A DNA stretch of 64,000 nucleotides from CAZXSK01 sp964642855 (GCA_964642855.1 CAZXSK010000013.1:4634-68633); one strand, 5' to 3'; shown: positions 1-7,551, counted from the first letter of the stretch. Notes: a model not told the origin generated them from the sequence alone. Program-made: numbers and translations.

Positions 1-602
1 CCCGCGTAGGATCTCTTGCTGTGCTGGGCAACCACGACTACGGCGTGTGGGTACCCGATACCCATCGCGGTTCCGAGAGCCTTGGCGAATACCTGCGGGA
101 GCAACTCGAGGGGGCCGGGGTTCGAACCTTGGTCAACCAGTCTGTCTCCTACGTGACCGACGGAGGGAAGATCACCTTCGTTGGCCTCGGCGAGTTCTGG
201 ACACCGATCTACGATGCGGCACGCGCCTTTGCGGGCCCGAGTAACCGCGGAGCAACCGTTGCGCTTGTGCACAACCCGGACGCTGCTCCCGAACTTGATC
301 GGCTGGGGGCTGATTACGTTTTGGCTGGGCATACCCATGGGAAAGCAACGGCAGATACTGCCATCCATAACGCGCTGTTCCCCGTGGTCCATCGTCACTT
401 CGTAGCGGGTGAGCACGATCTTCGCTGTGGGGGTAGGCTGTACGTTAATCGCGGGTTGGGGCCCTCGCGAAGAGTGCATGCAAGCCAGAAGCCGGAGATC
501 GCTCTGTTCACCGTTCGCAGCGGCCGTCGCGTGGCAGGGCAGAAATCTGGACCCGCCCGCCCGGGCACTCGCAAGCAACCCAGGCAGACAGGGACCTCAT
601 GA
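1..602 (+). CDS. Calcineurin-like metallophosphoesterase, C-terminal part
   Basis: The reading frame is open to the left edge (in frame from base 3), so the N-terminus lies outside the window. The visible 200 residues contain two signatures of the calcineurin-like phosphoesterase fold: GNHDY near the start (metal-binding Asn and His) and GHTHG near the middle (two metal-binding His). The family uses a di-metal centre to hydrolyse phosphomonoesters or diesters. The order GNHD then GHTHG fits the YkuE/LpxH-like group, whose members often act on lipid or nucleotide phosphates, but the substrate cannot be read from this fragment. The last 30 residues are basic and low in complexity. The stop overlaps the next start as ATGA, so the two genes are probably translationally coupled. 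Confidence 0.85.
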   Translation, partial: RVGSLAVLGNHDYGVWVPDTHRGSESLGEYLREQLEGAGVRTLVNQSVSYVTDGGKITFVGLGEFWTPIYDAARAFAGPSNRGATVALVHNPDAAPELDRLGADYVLAGHTHGKATADTAIHNALFPVVHRHFVAGEHDLRCGGRLYVNRGLGPSRRVHASQKPEIALFTVRSGRRVAGQKSGPARPGTRKQPRQTGTS

Positions 603-841
603 TCCTCGAGATCGCCACGGAAGAGCGCGAGGGCACCTTCACCGCCCATTGCCGCCAACTGCCCGGCTGCCAGGCAGAACGCCGATGTTCCCGGCAGGCC
701 ATTTACAGGTGTATTGGCCTGGTCTGGAGCCATCTGGCGTCGGTCCCGGATTTTGTGCCGTCGCGGCTGGTTCTGGATGCGGATGGATCGCCCAGGATAG
801 TGGAGCCCGAACAGCCCTCTACCGTTGCGTTGGTCAGATAG
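599..841 (+). CDS. HicB-like small protein (orphan)
   Basis: An 80-residue protein that starts inside the stop codon of the phosphoesterase gene (ATGA). Its N-terminal half follows the pattern of HicB/UPF0150 antitoxin domains: a beta strand (LEIATEEREGTFTAHC), then a LPGCQ turn matching the LPGC motif of HicB, then a helix. The C-terminal half lacks the usual DNA-binding domain. No HicA toxin gene (short, double-stranded RNA-binding) is adjacent on either side, so this is either an orphan antitoxin-like fold or an unrelated small beta-alpha protein. Overlap with the upstream gene supports translation. The HicB assignment rests on a short motif and is tentative. Confidence 0.55.
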   Translation: MILEIATEEREGTFTAHCRQLPGCQAERRCSRQAIYRCIGLVWSHLASVPDFVPSRLVLDADGSPRIVEPEQPSTVALVR

Positions 842-1029
842 GAACTGGACAGTTCTTGGCCATCTCCTCAACCTCTGCAATTTACCCGGGAAGCATTTCG
901 GAATCCTTTCTGCCCATAGGTTCGCGCATCCGAAATGTATAGCGAAGGCCGGGCCCCGGCCCTTGCCATTGCGACAGATTCGAGTCTGCGCCGCGCTCAT
1001 GCGGGTGCCTCTGTTCGAAGGAGAACACG

Positions 1030-1815
1030 ATGACCGAGATGACTGCAGAGGGAATTGCTCAGCTTCCTGCTGGTTTCGACGCTCCCGAGCCCTTGCCCCT
1101 AGGCCCCGAGCCAGGGTCCCAGCCTGAAGCGCTGTATGAGGATCTGGAAGAGGAGGAAGACGACTTGGAAGAGATCGAAGACCTCGACGATGATGAGTTT
1201 GAGGAGATCGAGGAGGTCGACGATGATGTCGACGATGACTTTGATCTCGATGATGGCTACCCGGAAGACGAAGACGACGGGCTGTACGAAGAAGATGACA
1301 TCGAGGATGACGAGGACCTCGGTGAAGAAGAAGAGGACGACGACCTGTACGACGAGGATCTGGAAGATGCCGCCGCGCCAGAAGTTGAGCTTTCTCCGGA
1401 AGCGGAAGAGGAGTTGCTGGGATGCCTCTCGATCCGTGATGCGTGCGATCTGATGGACTCTGAGATCTCAGGCATCTACGATGAAATCAGCAGGTTGTGC
1501 GAGTCGTCGCCCAGAGACCGCGCAACTCGTTTGCAGGTAGAAGCCATCAATCGTGACATCGCCCGGTGCAGGGATCTGTTCGATACGGATCCGGTTGTCC
1601 AGGAGATCGAGCCGTTTGCGATCTCTCGCAGCCTGCCCCAGTATCGCGATGTCGTGATCATCCTTCGCCAGCTTCTTCAGGCGATCGATCGCTTCCGTGA
1701 AGGCAGGGGGGCCTACCTCTGGACCGACGAGTTCGACCGCATGTGTCTTGCTGCCGGTGTCGACGAGGACGAAGTGCCGGATTTCTTCGGGATTGACGAG
1801 GACGCTTCTGCATAA
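1030..1815 (+). CDS. Highly acidic Asp/Glu-rich protein of unknown function
   Basis: A 261-residue protein with a good SD site (AAGGAG) 7-8 bases before the ATG. Residues about 37-115 are almost entirely Asp and Glu with scattered Leu, Tyr and Ile, giving an extreme negative charge and predicted disorder. Residues about 120-255 form an ordinary, probably helical domain (LSIRDACDLMDSEISGIYDE onward) ending in another acidic stretch. There is no signal peptide or membrane segment, so it should be cytoplasmic. Seven bases separate it from the sensor kinase gene downstream, so the two are likely co-transcribed. Acidic tails of this kind occur in RNA polymerase delta, DNA mimics and histone-chaperone-like proteins; nothing here decides between them. 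Confidence 0.85.
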   Translation: MTEMTAEGIAQLPAGFDAPEPLPLGPEPGSQPEALYEDLEEEEDDLEEIEDLDDDEFEEIEEVDDDVDDDFDLDDGYPEDEDDGLYEEDDIEDDEDLGEEEEDDDLYDEDLEDAAAPEVELSPEAEEELLGCLSIRDACDLMDSEISGIYDEISRLCESSPRDRATRLQVEAINRDIARCRDLFDTDPVVQEIEPFAISRSLPQYRDVVIILRQLLQAIDRFREGRGAYLWTDEFDRMCLAAGVDEDEVPDFFGIDEDASA

Positions 1816-1822
1816 TGGGCCC

Positions 1823-3115
1823 ATGCCCACCGACCAACGGATTCTCGAATACCTTTCGCCGGAGGATGTCCTGCGGGAGGTGGATCTATCGTCCCATGCG
1901 AGCGAACTGCTGGAAACGGTCAACGACCGGATCGGGAGCGGCGAGAGCGTAGCAGAGATGGTGGATTACCTGGCTACCGAGACCGTCGGGCTCTCGCAGT
2001 GTGATCGTGTCTCGGTGGCATTCCTCGAAGAACACGGGCTCCGTGTCCGTTCCCACTACACCAACGCTGCCTACTCGCCTGTTCTGCTGGATGCCGGATA
2101 CGCAGAAGACCTGGCGGGGAGCAGTCTCCAGCCCATCGTCGAGCGGGGCATCGTCCGCGTGATTCACGACCTCGAAGCCTACGGAAAGGAGAACCCCGAA
2201 AGTCGATCGACGCGGATTTTGCTTTCGGAAGGGGTCCGTTCTTCGATGACTTGCCCTTTGCGGGTGGGAGGGAGGAACGTGGGGCTCCTGTTCCGCAGTG
2301 CCAGACACCCGCAAGCATATGAGCGGAACCACGTGCGGATGCATTTGGAGGTGGCTGACCGGCTCAGCCAGTCGGTGGAGAAGGCGTACCGGATTGAGCA
2401 ACTCGATCGGGCGAACCGAGCCTATACGGAAATGCTTAGCTTCGTTACCCACGAGCTGAAGTCTCCCGTAGCGTCGATGATGATGGACGCCGATCTGTTG
2501 TCCCAGGGCATGCTGGGAGAGCTAGAGGAGCGGCAGATCAGCCGGCTGGAGCGGATAAAGGCCAAGGGGCGGTACCTTCTGGGGCTGGTGGACGAGTACC
2601 TGGCGCTGGGACGTATCGAAAGCGGCCAGATGCAGCTCAACGCCCGGCAGGACGTGGATATACGCGTCGAGGTGGTCGATCCGGCCGTAGCCGTTGCATC
2701 GGGTCAGATCCAAGCGAGGGACATGGAACTGAGCCTTGACGTTCCTTCGTCGGAGGTTTCCGCCGAGTGCGATGCTGCGTTGCTCCGCATCGTTCTGGTG
2801 AATCTGCTCTCCAATGCGGCGAAATACGGCCGGCAGTCGGGCCGGGTCTCCTTGCGTGCAGGCGTAACAGGTGGAACTTTGCGTCTCGCGGTTCGGAACG
2901 AGGGTCAGGGCTTCACCGATCGCGAGCGATCCAGGTTGTTCCGGAAGTTCTCTCGTCTGGACAATCCGGACCTGCCGAAGGCGACGGGTACGGGGGTGGG
3001 GCTGTACACGGTCTGGAGAATCGCAGCCCTGCACGGAGGGCGTGTTTCGGCGCAGTCGGAGCCCGGGCAATGGGCCGAATTCGTCGTGGAGGTACCTCAG
3101 CCGCTTCCGGCCTGA
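1823..3115 (+). CDS. GAF-domain sensor histidine kinase
   Basis: A 430-residue soluble kinase. Residues about 35-190 form a GAF-type sensor domain, without transmembrane segments, so the signal is cytoplasmic. The dimerisation domain carries the H-box FVTHELKSPVA with phospho-accepting His210. The ATPase domain has the N-box NLLSNAAKYG (about 327-336) and the G-box GTGVGLYTVWR (near 400). The ATG at 1823 was preferred over an in-frame upstream start that lies inside the preceding gene; it begins 7 bases after that gene's stop, with only a weak GGG as SD. No response-regulator gene is adjacent, so this is an orphan kinase, perhaps linked to the acidic protein or to the CBS protein downstream. 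Confidence 0.92.
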   Translation: MPTDQRILEYLSPEDVLREVDLSSHASELLETVNDRIGSGESVAEMVDYLATETVGLSQCDRVSVAFLEEHGLRVRSHYTNAAYSPVLLDAGYAEDLAGSSLQPIVERGIVRVIHDLEAYGKENPESRSTRILLSEGVRSSMTCPLRVGGRNVGLLFRSARHPQAYERNHVRMHLEVADRLSQSVEKAYRIEQLDRANRAYTEMLSFVTHELKSPVASMMMDADLLSQGMLGELEERQISRLERIKAKGRYLLGLVDEYLALGRIESGQMQLNARQDVDIRVEVVDPAVAVASGQIQARDMELSLDVPSSEVSAECDAALLRIVLVNLLSNAAKYGRQSGRVSLRAGVTGGTLRLAVRNEGQGFTDRERSRLFRKFSRLDNPDLPKATGTGVGLYTVWRIAALHGGRVSAQSEPGQWAEFVVEVPQPLPA

Positions 3116-3299
3116 ACCGAGGGCGGCCGGAATATTGCTCACGGGGCCCGATATTCTCTGCACGTTGTCGGTCCGGTTGCCGATATCGGCCATGGGGGTG
3201 CGAGAGAAGGGGTTCCGCCATTCTCCGCATCGAGAAGCAGTACGATACGCTATCCCGTTTCGGGTAGCCTTGCCTGCAAAGAAGCGAAAGGACCCACCC

Positions 3300-3716
3300 A
3301 TGGCCGTTGTGGAAAACGTTCTGCTGAAAAAGGGGTCGGGGGTCATTGCGGTAACTCCCGAGACCACCGTTGCCGACGCAGCGTTGCGCATGAAGGAAGC
3401 CAATGTTGGTTGCGTACTGGTCGAGCAGCACCCAGATACGATTGTTGGGATCGTGACAGAGCGCGATTTCCTTCGTCGTGTGCTCGCGGAAGGCAGAGAC
3501 CCGACCAGCACGTATGTTACGGAGATCATGTCGTCCCCTGTCATGACGTGCACACCAGCCGATGACGTCATGCGGTGCGCCGAGTTGCTTTCCGAGCACC
3601 ACATACGTCACCTGCTGGTGATCGACGAGAATGTCGGTGACCAATCGGAGCCTATCGGACTCATCAGCCAGCGCGATCTGCTGGCCATGTTGCTCCAATC
3701 CGTAGCCAGCGAATAG
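3300..3716 (+). CDS. CBS-domain pair protein
   Basis: A 138-residue protein made of two CBS motifs (about 10-65 and 75-135) and little else, the Bateman module that senses adenine nucleotides or S-adenosyl ligands. Visible CBS hallmarks are VGIVTERDFLRRVL at the end of the first repeat and IGLISQRDLLAMLL at the end of the second, each with the conserved Thr/Ser-x-Arg-Asp that contacts ribose and phosphate. The ATG at 3300 has an AAAGGA SD about 8 bases upstream. It lies 184 bases after the histidine kinase gene on the same strand and could be part of that unit or have its own promoter. Stand-alone CBS pairs usually regulate other proteins; the partner is unknown. Confidence 0.9.
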   Translation: MAVVENVLLKKGSGVIAVTPETTVADAALRMKEANVGCVLVEQHPDTIVGIVTERDFLRRVLAEGRDPTSTYVTEIMSSPVMTCTPADDVMRCAELLSEHHIRHLLVIDENVGDQSEPIGLISQRDLLAMLLQSVASE

Positions 3717-3750
3717 CGGCGTTCTGCCCTTCGCCTGTCCAACCCCCACC

Positions 3751-3990
3751 GATCCTGTCTCAATCGGATGCAGCGGGTGTCTGCGCTGTCCAGCACTCCG
3801 TGCTCNNNNNNNNNNNNNNNNNNNNNNNNNNNNNNNNNNNNNNNNNNNNNNNNNNNNNNNNNNNNNNNNNNNNNNNNNNNNNNNNNNNNNNNNNNNNNNN
3901 NNNNNGATCCTGTCTCAATCGGATGCAGCGGGTGTCTGCGCTGTCCAGCACTCCGTGCTCGGTGTCTGCGCTGTCCAGCACTCCGTGCTC
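3751..3990 (+). repeat. 30-bp tandem repeat and 55-bp duplicated gap flanks
   Basis: The 55 bases just before the gap (3751-3805) are identical to the 55 bases just after it (3906-3960). Each copy ends with a 30-bp unit that starts GGTGTCTGCG and ends CTCCGTGCTC. That unit is then repeated immediately at 3961-3990, giving at least two perfect tandem copies after the gap and one before it. Each unit contains the small palindrome AGCAC-TCC-GTGCT. The stretch 3717-4095 holds no gene. This looks like a tandem repeat that the assembler could not cross, so the true copy number is unknown. Confidence 0.85.
3806..3905. other. Assembly gap of 100 N
   Basis: Exactly 100 N, a conventional placeholder for a scaffold join of unknown size. 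Both edges carry the same 55 bases, so the contigs may overlap here or be separated by more repeat copies. No coding sequence is interrupted. Confidence 0.99.
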
Positions 3991-4003
3991 ATCGAGCAAA
4001 GTC

Positions 4004-4032
4004 TTGGACTCAATCGTCTCTCTGGATATAAT
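4004..4032 (+). promoter_or_regulatory. Sigma-70-type promoter for the ykgJ-hisS unit
   Basis: TTGGAC at 4004-4009 and a perfect TATAAT at 4027-4032, separated by 17 bases. Transcription would begin near 4039, giving a leader of about 57 bases before the ATG at 4096. It lies just after the tandem repeat, so that repeat is not transcribed with the operon. Confidence 0.7.
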
Positions 4033-4095
4033 CCGCCGCTTACTGCCGTCCTGCGAAGAGCTGCGTGGTAGCTCTGAACTGATCGGAGACGCCCG

Positions 4096-4578
4096 ATGGA
4101 CCCGGCCTGCAAGCGATGTGACGCCAAGTGCTGTCGGTACTTCTGTCTGGAGATTGATACTCCTGAGGATTACGAGGAGTTCGAGAACATCCGGTGGTAC
4201 CTCTGCCACGAGGGCGTTACGGTCCATGTGGACGAGGGCGACTGGTATCTCTCAGTGGCCAACGCCTGCAAAATGTTGGGTGACGATGGGCTCTGCAGGA
4301 TCTATGAGGACAGGCCTCTGATCTGTCGGACCTATCAGCCGGACGGGTGCGATTCCAGCGGCGGCGACTACCAGTACGAGGAGTTTTTTGAAACTCCCCA
4401 GAGTCTCGACAACTACGTGCGAGACCACTTCGGTCTGTCGGAGTACAGGCGGCTGAAGGCCAAGCATCGAAGGAAGATCGAGAAGAAGTTGGAGAAGGCC
4501 CGCAGGAAGGCTGAAAAGGCCAAGGCGAAGAAGGGGTCCGGTAAGGGCAGGGGGAACCGGAAGAACCAGGCAAGTTAG
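4096..4578 (+). CDS. YkgJ-family cysteine cluster protein
   Basis: A 160-residue protein of the YkgJ/UPF0153 family, defined by a Cys cluster thought to bind zinc or an iron-sulfur centre. The visible pattern is CKRCDAKCCRYFC at residues 5-17, followed by NACKML, GLCRIYEDRPLICRTY and DGC, the usual spacing of the family (GxCxxYxxRPxxCR). The last 40 residues are Lys/Arg-rich and probably form a basic helix or nucleic-acid-binding tail. The ATG is preceded by GGAGA. It is the first gene of a likely operon: hisS starts 20 bases after its stop. Biochemical function is not established for the family. Confidence 0.9.
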   Translation: MDPACKRCDAKCCRYFCLEIDTPEDYEEFENIRWYLCHEGVTVHVDEGDWYLSVANACKMLGDDGLCRIYEDRPLICRTYQPDGCDSSGGDYQYEEFFETPQSLDNYVRDHFGLSEYRRLKAKHRRKIEKKLEKARRKAEKAKAKKGSGKGRGNRKNQAS

Positions 4579-4598
4579 ACAAGGTCAGCGAGCAGAAA

Positions 4599-5957
4599 AT
4601 GGACTTCCAGGCAGTCAAGGGCACACGCGACTTCTACCCCCAGGAAATGCGACTGCGCAATTGGATTCTCGATGCGTGGCGGCGGGTATCCCTCCGCAAT
4701 GGATTCGAGGAGTACGATTCCCCGATCTTCGAGTATCTGGATCTCTTCACGATCAAAAGCGGCGAAGAAATCTCCGAGCAGTTGTTCAGCTTTACCGACC
4801 GGGGCGACCGGAACCTTGCGATCCGGCCGGAGATCACCCCTTCGCTGGCACGCATGGTCAACGCGAAGATCAACGCACTGCCCCGGCCGATCAAATGGTT
4901 CTCGACACCCCGACTCTGCCGGGCTGAACGTCCGCAGAAGGGCAGACTCCGTGAGTTCTTCCAGTGGAATATCGATGTCATCGGATGCGACGACGTACTC
5001 GCCGATGCCGAGTGCATTTTCGTGGCGGTCGACCTGCTGCGGGAACTCGGACTGACCCCTGACGATGTCCAGGTCCGCATCGGGAGTCGGCCGCTTGCCA
5101 TGGCGGCGATTCGGGGGGCGGGTGTCCCTTCCGACAGAGTCGAGGAGATCCTGCCCGTCTTCGACAAGAGACCCAAGGTCAGCGAAGAGGAATTCGAGAA
5201 GCTCTGCAGCGATAAGGGCTTGGCTCAGGATCAGATAGCCGGGATCACGGAGTTCTTAGAGGCCCCCTCCATCGAGGCCGTCCGCAAAGCTCTGTCGGGG
5301 GCAGAAGATGTCGAGGGCTCGATTGGCGAACTCGGAGATCTTCTGGAGCATCTCGATCGCCTGAACATTGGGGAGTTCTGCACGTTGGACCTGCGCGTCG
5401 TCCGTGGGTTGGCCTACTACACGGGGATCGTCTACGAAGTGTTTGATGTGGGCGAGAGCCTGCGAGCAGTGGCAGGCGGCGGACGATATGACAATCTGCT
5501 CGAAGTCCTTGGCGGACCCAAGGTCGGAGCCACCGGCTTTGGCATGGGAGATGTCGTGCTGTCGGTACTGCTGGAAGAGAAGAAGATGCTCCCGAGTCTG
5601 GAAAGGGCGCTCGATTTCTTTGTGATTGACGCTGATGACGGGTGCCTGCCGGGCGTGTTGAAGGTGACCTCCGAACTCCGCTGCTTGGGCTGGAAGGCGG
5701 CGTACAGCTTCAAACGGCAGAAGACCCCGAAGCAGATCAAGGAAGCCGTTCGTAGCGGCTCTGCCGCGGCGGTTTTCGTTTCGAAGGACAAGAACGGCCT
5801 GGCTCCGGATGGATACTGGCTGCACCTGAAGAACCTTCGGACCGGCCAGCAACACCCGAACAACTTCATCGTCCGTGAGTTCCTGGAACGCCCGGAACTG
5901 AAGCATTGCAGGGGCATCGACCAGCTTCTGGATCGTTTCGATCTGGTGGAGGAGTAG
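4599..5957 (+). CDS. hisS: Histidyl-tRNA synthetase
   Basis: A 452-residue class II aminoacyl-tRNA synthetase that charges tRNA-His in the cytoplasm. It opens with the typical AVKGTRDFYPQEMRLRNWI. Class II motif 2 is seen as RAERPQKGRLREFFQWNID. The histidine-specific elements follow: LRVVRGLAYYTGIVYEVF and AVAGGGRYDNLLEVLGG, with motif 3 at VGATGFGMGDVVL. The last 90 residues form the anticodon-binding domain. Length is slightly above the usual 420-430 because of the C-terminal extension. It sits 20 bases after the ykgJ-like gene and 21 bases before the HYExAFE gene on the same strand. Confidence 0.97.
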   Translation: MDFQAVKGTRDFYPQEMRLRNWILDAWRRVSLRNGFEEYDSPIFEYLDLFTIKSGEEISEQLFSFTDRGDRNLAIRPEITPSLARMVNAKINALPRPIKWFSTPRLCRAERPQKGRLREFFQWNIDVIGCDDVLADAECIFVAVDLLRELGLTPDDVQVRIGSRPLAMAAIRGAGVPSDRVEEILPVFDKRPKVSEEEFEKLCSDKGLAQDQIAGITEFLEAPSIEAVRKALSGAEDVEGSIGELGDLLEHLDRLNIGEFCTLDLRVVRGLAYYTGIVYEVFDVGESLRAVAGGGRYDNLLEVLGGPKVGATGFGMGDVVLSVLLEEKKMLPSLERALDFFVIDADDGCLPGVLKVTSELRCLGWKAAYSFKRQKTPKQIKEAVRSGSAAAVFVSKDKNGLAPDGYWLHLKNLRTGQQHPNNFIVREFLERPELKHCRGIDQLLDRFDLVEE

Positions 5958-5978
5958 CGACGAAGGGAATCGGCGGGG

Positions 5979-6494
5979 ATGGCCCATCGCAGCATCCACT
6001 ATGAAGCAGCGTTCGAGGACTACCTTCGCAGGAAGGGCTGGCCATATGTGGCGGTCGACGAGGCCAAGAAAGCCGCCTTCGGGGATCTGTTTCTCAAGAG
6101 TTTCGACTTCGTGGTCTACAGCGAGACCGGGCCCAATCTGCTTGTGGACGTCAAGGGCAGGAAATTCCCCGATCCCGCGCGTCACAGGGGCAGTTCACGA
6201 CGGTGGGAGAACTGGATCACCCGCGATGATGTCGAGGGTCTCCAAGAATGGGAGAAGGTCTTCGGTGACGGCTTCCGAGCTCTGATCACCTTCGGTTACT
6301 GGCTTCAGGGATCACCTCGCCTCTCGCCTTTCCAGGAGGTACATCTCTTCCGCAAGAGGGCCTACGGGTTTGTCGGAATCTGGCTGTCGGAGTATCTGGA
6401 TATGGCCAGACCCCGCAGCGAACGTTGGCAAACTCTTTCGGCACCGATGGCAGATTTCCGCAGGGCGGCTAGATACATGGATGATTTTCTCTGA
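5979..6494 (+). CDS. HYExAFE-family protein (restriction-endonuclease-like fold)
   Basis: A 171-residue protein whose start carries HYEAAFEDYLRRKGW, the signature after which the HYExAFE family is named; I know the family mainly from planctomycetes. Further on, FDFVVYSETGPNLLVDVKGRKF fits the D-x(n)-(D/E)-x-K arrangement of PD-(D/E)xK nucleases, with Asp and Lys of the VDVKG strand in the expected places. This suggests nuclease ancestry or activity, but no activity is established for the family. It is 21 bases after hisS and shares its promoter. No methylase or partner subunit is adjacent, so a classical restriction system is unlikely. Confidence 0.85.
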   Translation: MAHRSIHYEAAFEDYLRRKGWPYVAVDEAKKAAFGDLFLKSFDFVVYSETGPNLLVDVKGRKFPDPARHRGSSRRWENWITRDDVEGLQEWEKVFGDGFRALITFGYWLQGSPRLSPFQEVHLFRKRAYGFVGIWLSEYLDMARPRSERWQTLSAPMADFRRAARYMDDFL

Positions 6495-6522
6495 GAGAAG
6501 GCCCTTACCGGACTGCAATCCG

Positions 6523-6550
6523 TTGCATCCACCACGTCGGGACCTATAAT
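6523..6550 (+). promoter_or_regulatory. Promoter giving a probable leaderless mRNA
   Basis: A perfect TATAAT at 6545-6550, with TTGCAT at 6523-6528 (16-base spacer). Only 7 bases lie between the -10 hexamer and the ATG at 6558, so transcription should start at or within a base or two of the start codon. Confidence 0.6.
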
Positions 6551-6557
6551 CGATTGC

Positions 6558-6803
6558 ATGAGACGCTACCCGACGGGAAATCTCGACAGAAGCCGGAAGG
6601 ACTGGAACTGCACTGCGCGATGCCTGACGGCTCTGGTGATTGTGGCCACGGCCTGTCCGGCTTGGGCAGGTGATGGTTGGGAGCAGGAGGCACCCTACGT
6701 GAGGGATTCAGTTCCCTGGCTATCGGTCGGGTTCGCCCTGTTGTTTGCGGTTCTAATCGCGGCAGCAGCGTTCAAAAACTCCAGGCGGACCCATCTCGAC
6801 TAG
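6558..6803 (+). CDS. Small membrane protein with signal peptide
   Basis: An 81-residue protein. Residues 1-37 look like an export signal: a basic start, a hydrophobic core (LTALVIVATACPAWAG) and an AWA-G cleavage site. A second hydrophobic segment (WLSVGFALLFAVLIAAAAF, about 54-72) is followed by a basic tail, giving one transmembrane anchor with the C-terminus inside. It lies immediately behind a strong -10 box, which supports it being a real gene even without an SD site. The topology resembles small accessory or anchoring subunits, but no family is recognised. Confidence 0.65.
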   Translation: MRRYPTGNLDRSRKDWNCTARCLTALVIVATACPAWAGDGWEQEAPYVRDSVPWLSVGFALLFAVLIAAAAFKNSRRTHLD

Positions 6804-6919
6804 AATGACACTGGTCGCGTATGGAGCGATCGGGAGGAATTCACGCAAACCTCCAGGATTACTGCGGGTCTATCTGCAGGGAGCCTGGTAATCGAACGTG
6901 CAAGCAAGGAGATGTAGCC

Positions 6920-7204
6920 ATGAAGAATGCTCTGATTGTCGCTCTGGTTGGCGTTAATCTTGCCCTTGTTGTGGGTCTTATTTTCGGCCATACAGGTGTG
7001 CCGGATGCAGATGCCCAGGTCATCGGTGCTGGAACCAACTACATTATGCTCACCGGAAAGGTATCCAGGGACGAAGATATGGTCGTGATCACAGACCTCG
7101 AAAAGCGGCTGACCGTGGGACTGCGATACGACCGCAACAAGGACGAAATGGTCGCCTACAAGGGACTTCGGCTGAAGCGGGAATTTGGCCGGGATGACGA
7201 CTGA
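6920..7204 (+). CDS. Small exported protein, paralogue of the next gene
   Basis: A 94-residue protein with an excellent SD site (AAGGAG at 6906-6911, 8 bases before the ATG), which is why the internal ATG was chosen over an upstream in-frame start. Residues 1-33 are a signal peptide or N-terminal anchor (NALIVALVGVNLALVVGLIF). The exported part carries YIMLTGKVSRDEDMVVITDL followed by EKRLTVGLRYDRNKDEMVAY. The same layout recurs in the downstream gene (YIMATG...FLYVIDL...RRLNVYWLNEKTKSL), so the two arose by duplication. The pattern resembles small beta-propeller-blade or planctomycete secreted repeats; no function is known. Confidence 0.8.
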   Translation: MKNALIVALVGVNLALVVGLIFGHTGVPDADAQVIGAGTNYIMLTGKVSRDEDMVVITDLEKRLTVGLRYDRNKDEMVAYKGLRLKREFGRDDD

Positions 7205-7231
7205 TCCTCCGGAACAGGAAAGGACACGACC

Positions 7232-7513
7232 ATGAAAGACTCAAGAAACGTAACGATTCTTCTGCTCCTGGTCAGCGCCTTCGTTCTCGGAGGTATGCTG
7301 ATCGCCCTGAACCAGAGCGAAAAGGCAGTAGCTGACATGTCTGTCCGCGGCGGTGAGTACATCATGGCCACCGGGCAGTGGAACTCGTCTGCCGACTTCC
7401 TGTACGTGATCGACCTCCGTGCCAGGCGGCTGAATGTGTACTGGCTGAACGAGAAGACCAAGTCGCTTTCGCGCGTCAAGGCCGTGGACCTCAAGCAGGT
7501 ATTTCAGGACTAG
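7232..7513 (+). CDS. Small exported protein, paralogue of the preceding gene
   Basis: A 93-residue protein with a GGAAAGGA SD site upstream of the ATG, 27 bases after its paralogue. Residues 1-35 form a signal anchor (NVTILLLLVSAFVLGGMLIA). The mature part shares with its neighbour a YIMxTG turn, a (V/I)IDL strand and an R-R-L-x-V-x-x strand, ending in KAVDLKQVFQD. The two genes are probably co-expressed and the products may interact with each other or with the cell envelope. Family and function are unknown. It converges with the HEAT-repeat gene, leaving 38 bases between the stops and no clear terminator. Confidence 0.8.
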   Translation: MKDSRNVTILLLLVSAFVLGGMLIALNQSEKAVADMSVRGGEYIMATGQWNSSADFLYVIDLRARRLNVYWLNEKTKSLSRVKAVDLKQVFQD

Positions 7514-7551
7514 CCGGCCTGGACGACGACGGGTCTTGTTTCGGTTGCACA

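Noticed and set aside
119..129. GGTTCGAACC inside the phosphoesterase gene as a tRNA remnant
   Set aside because: It is in a good coding frame and no other tRNA arm is present.
840..857. Terminator after the HicB-like gene (GAACT-GGAC-AGTTC)
   Set aside because: The stem is very short and followed by only two T.
3931..3990. Possible CRISPR array
   Set aside because: The two 30-bp units are directly adjacent, with no spacer, and no cas gene is near. It is a tandem repeat.
3760..4227. Protein-like frame through the N-gap with repeated HGVLDSADT
   Set aside because: It spans 100 unknown bases and derives only from the tandem repeat.
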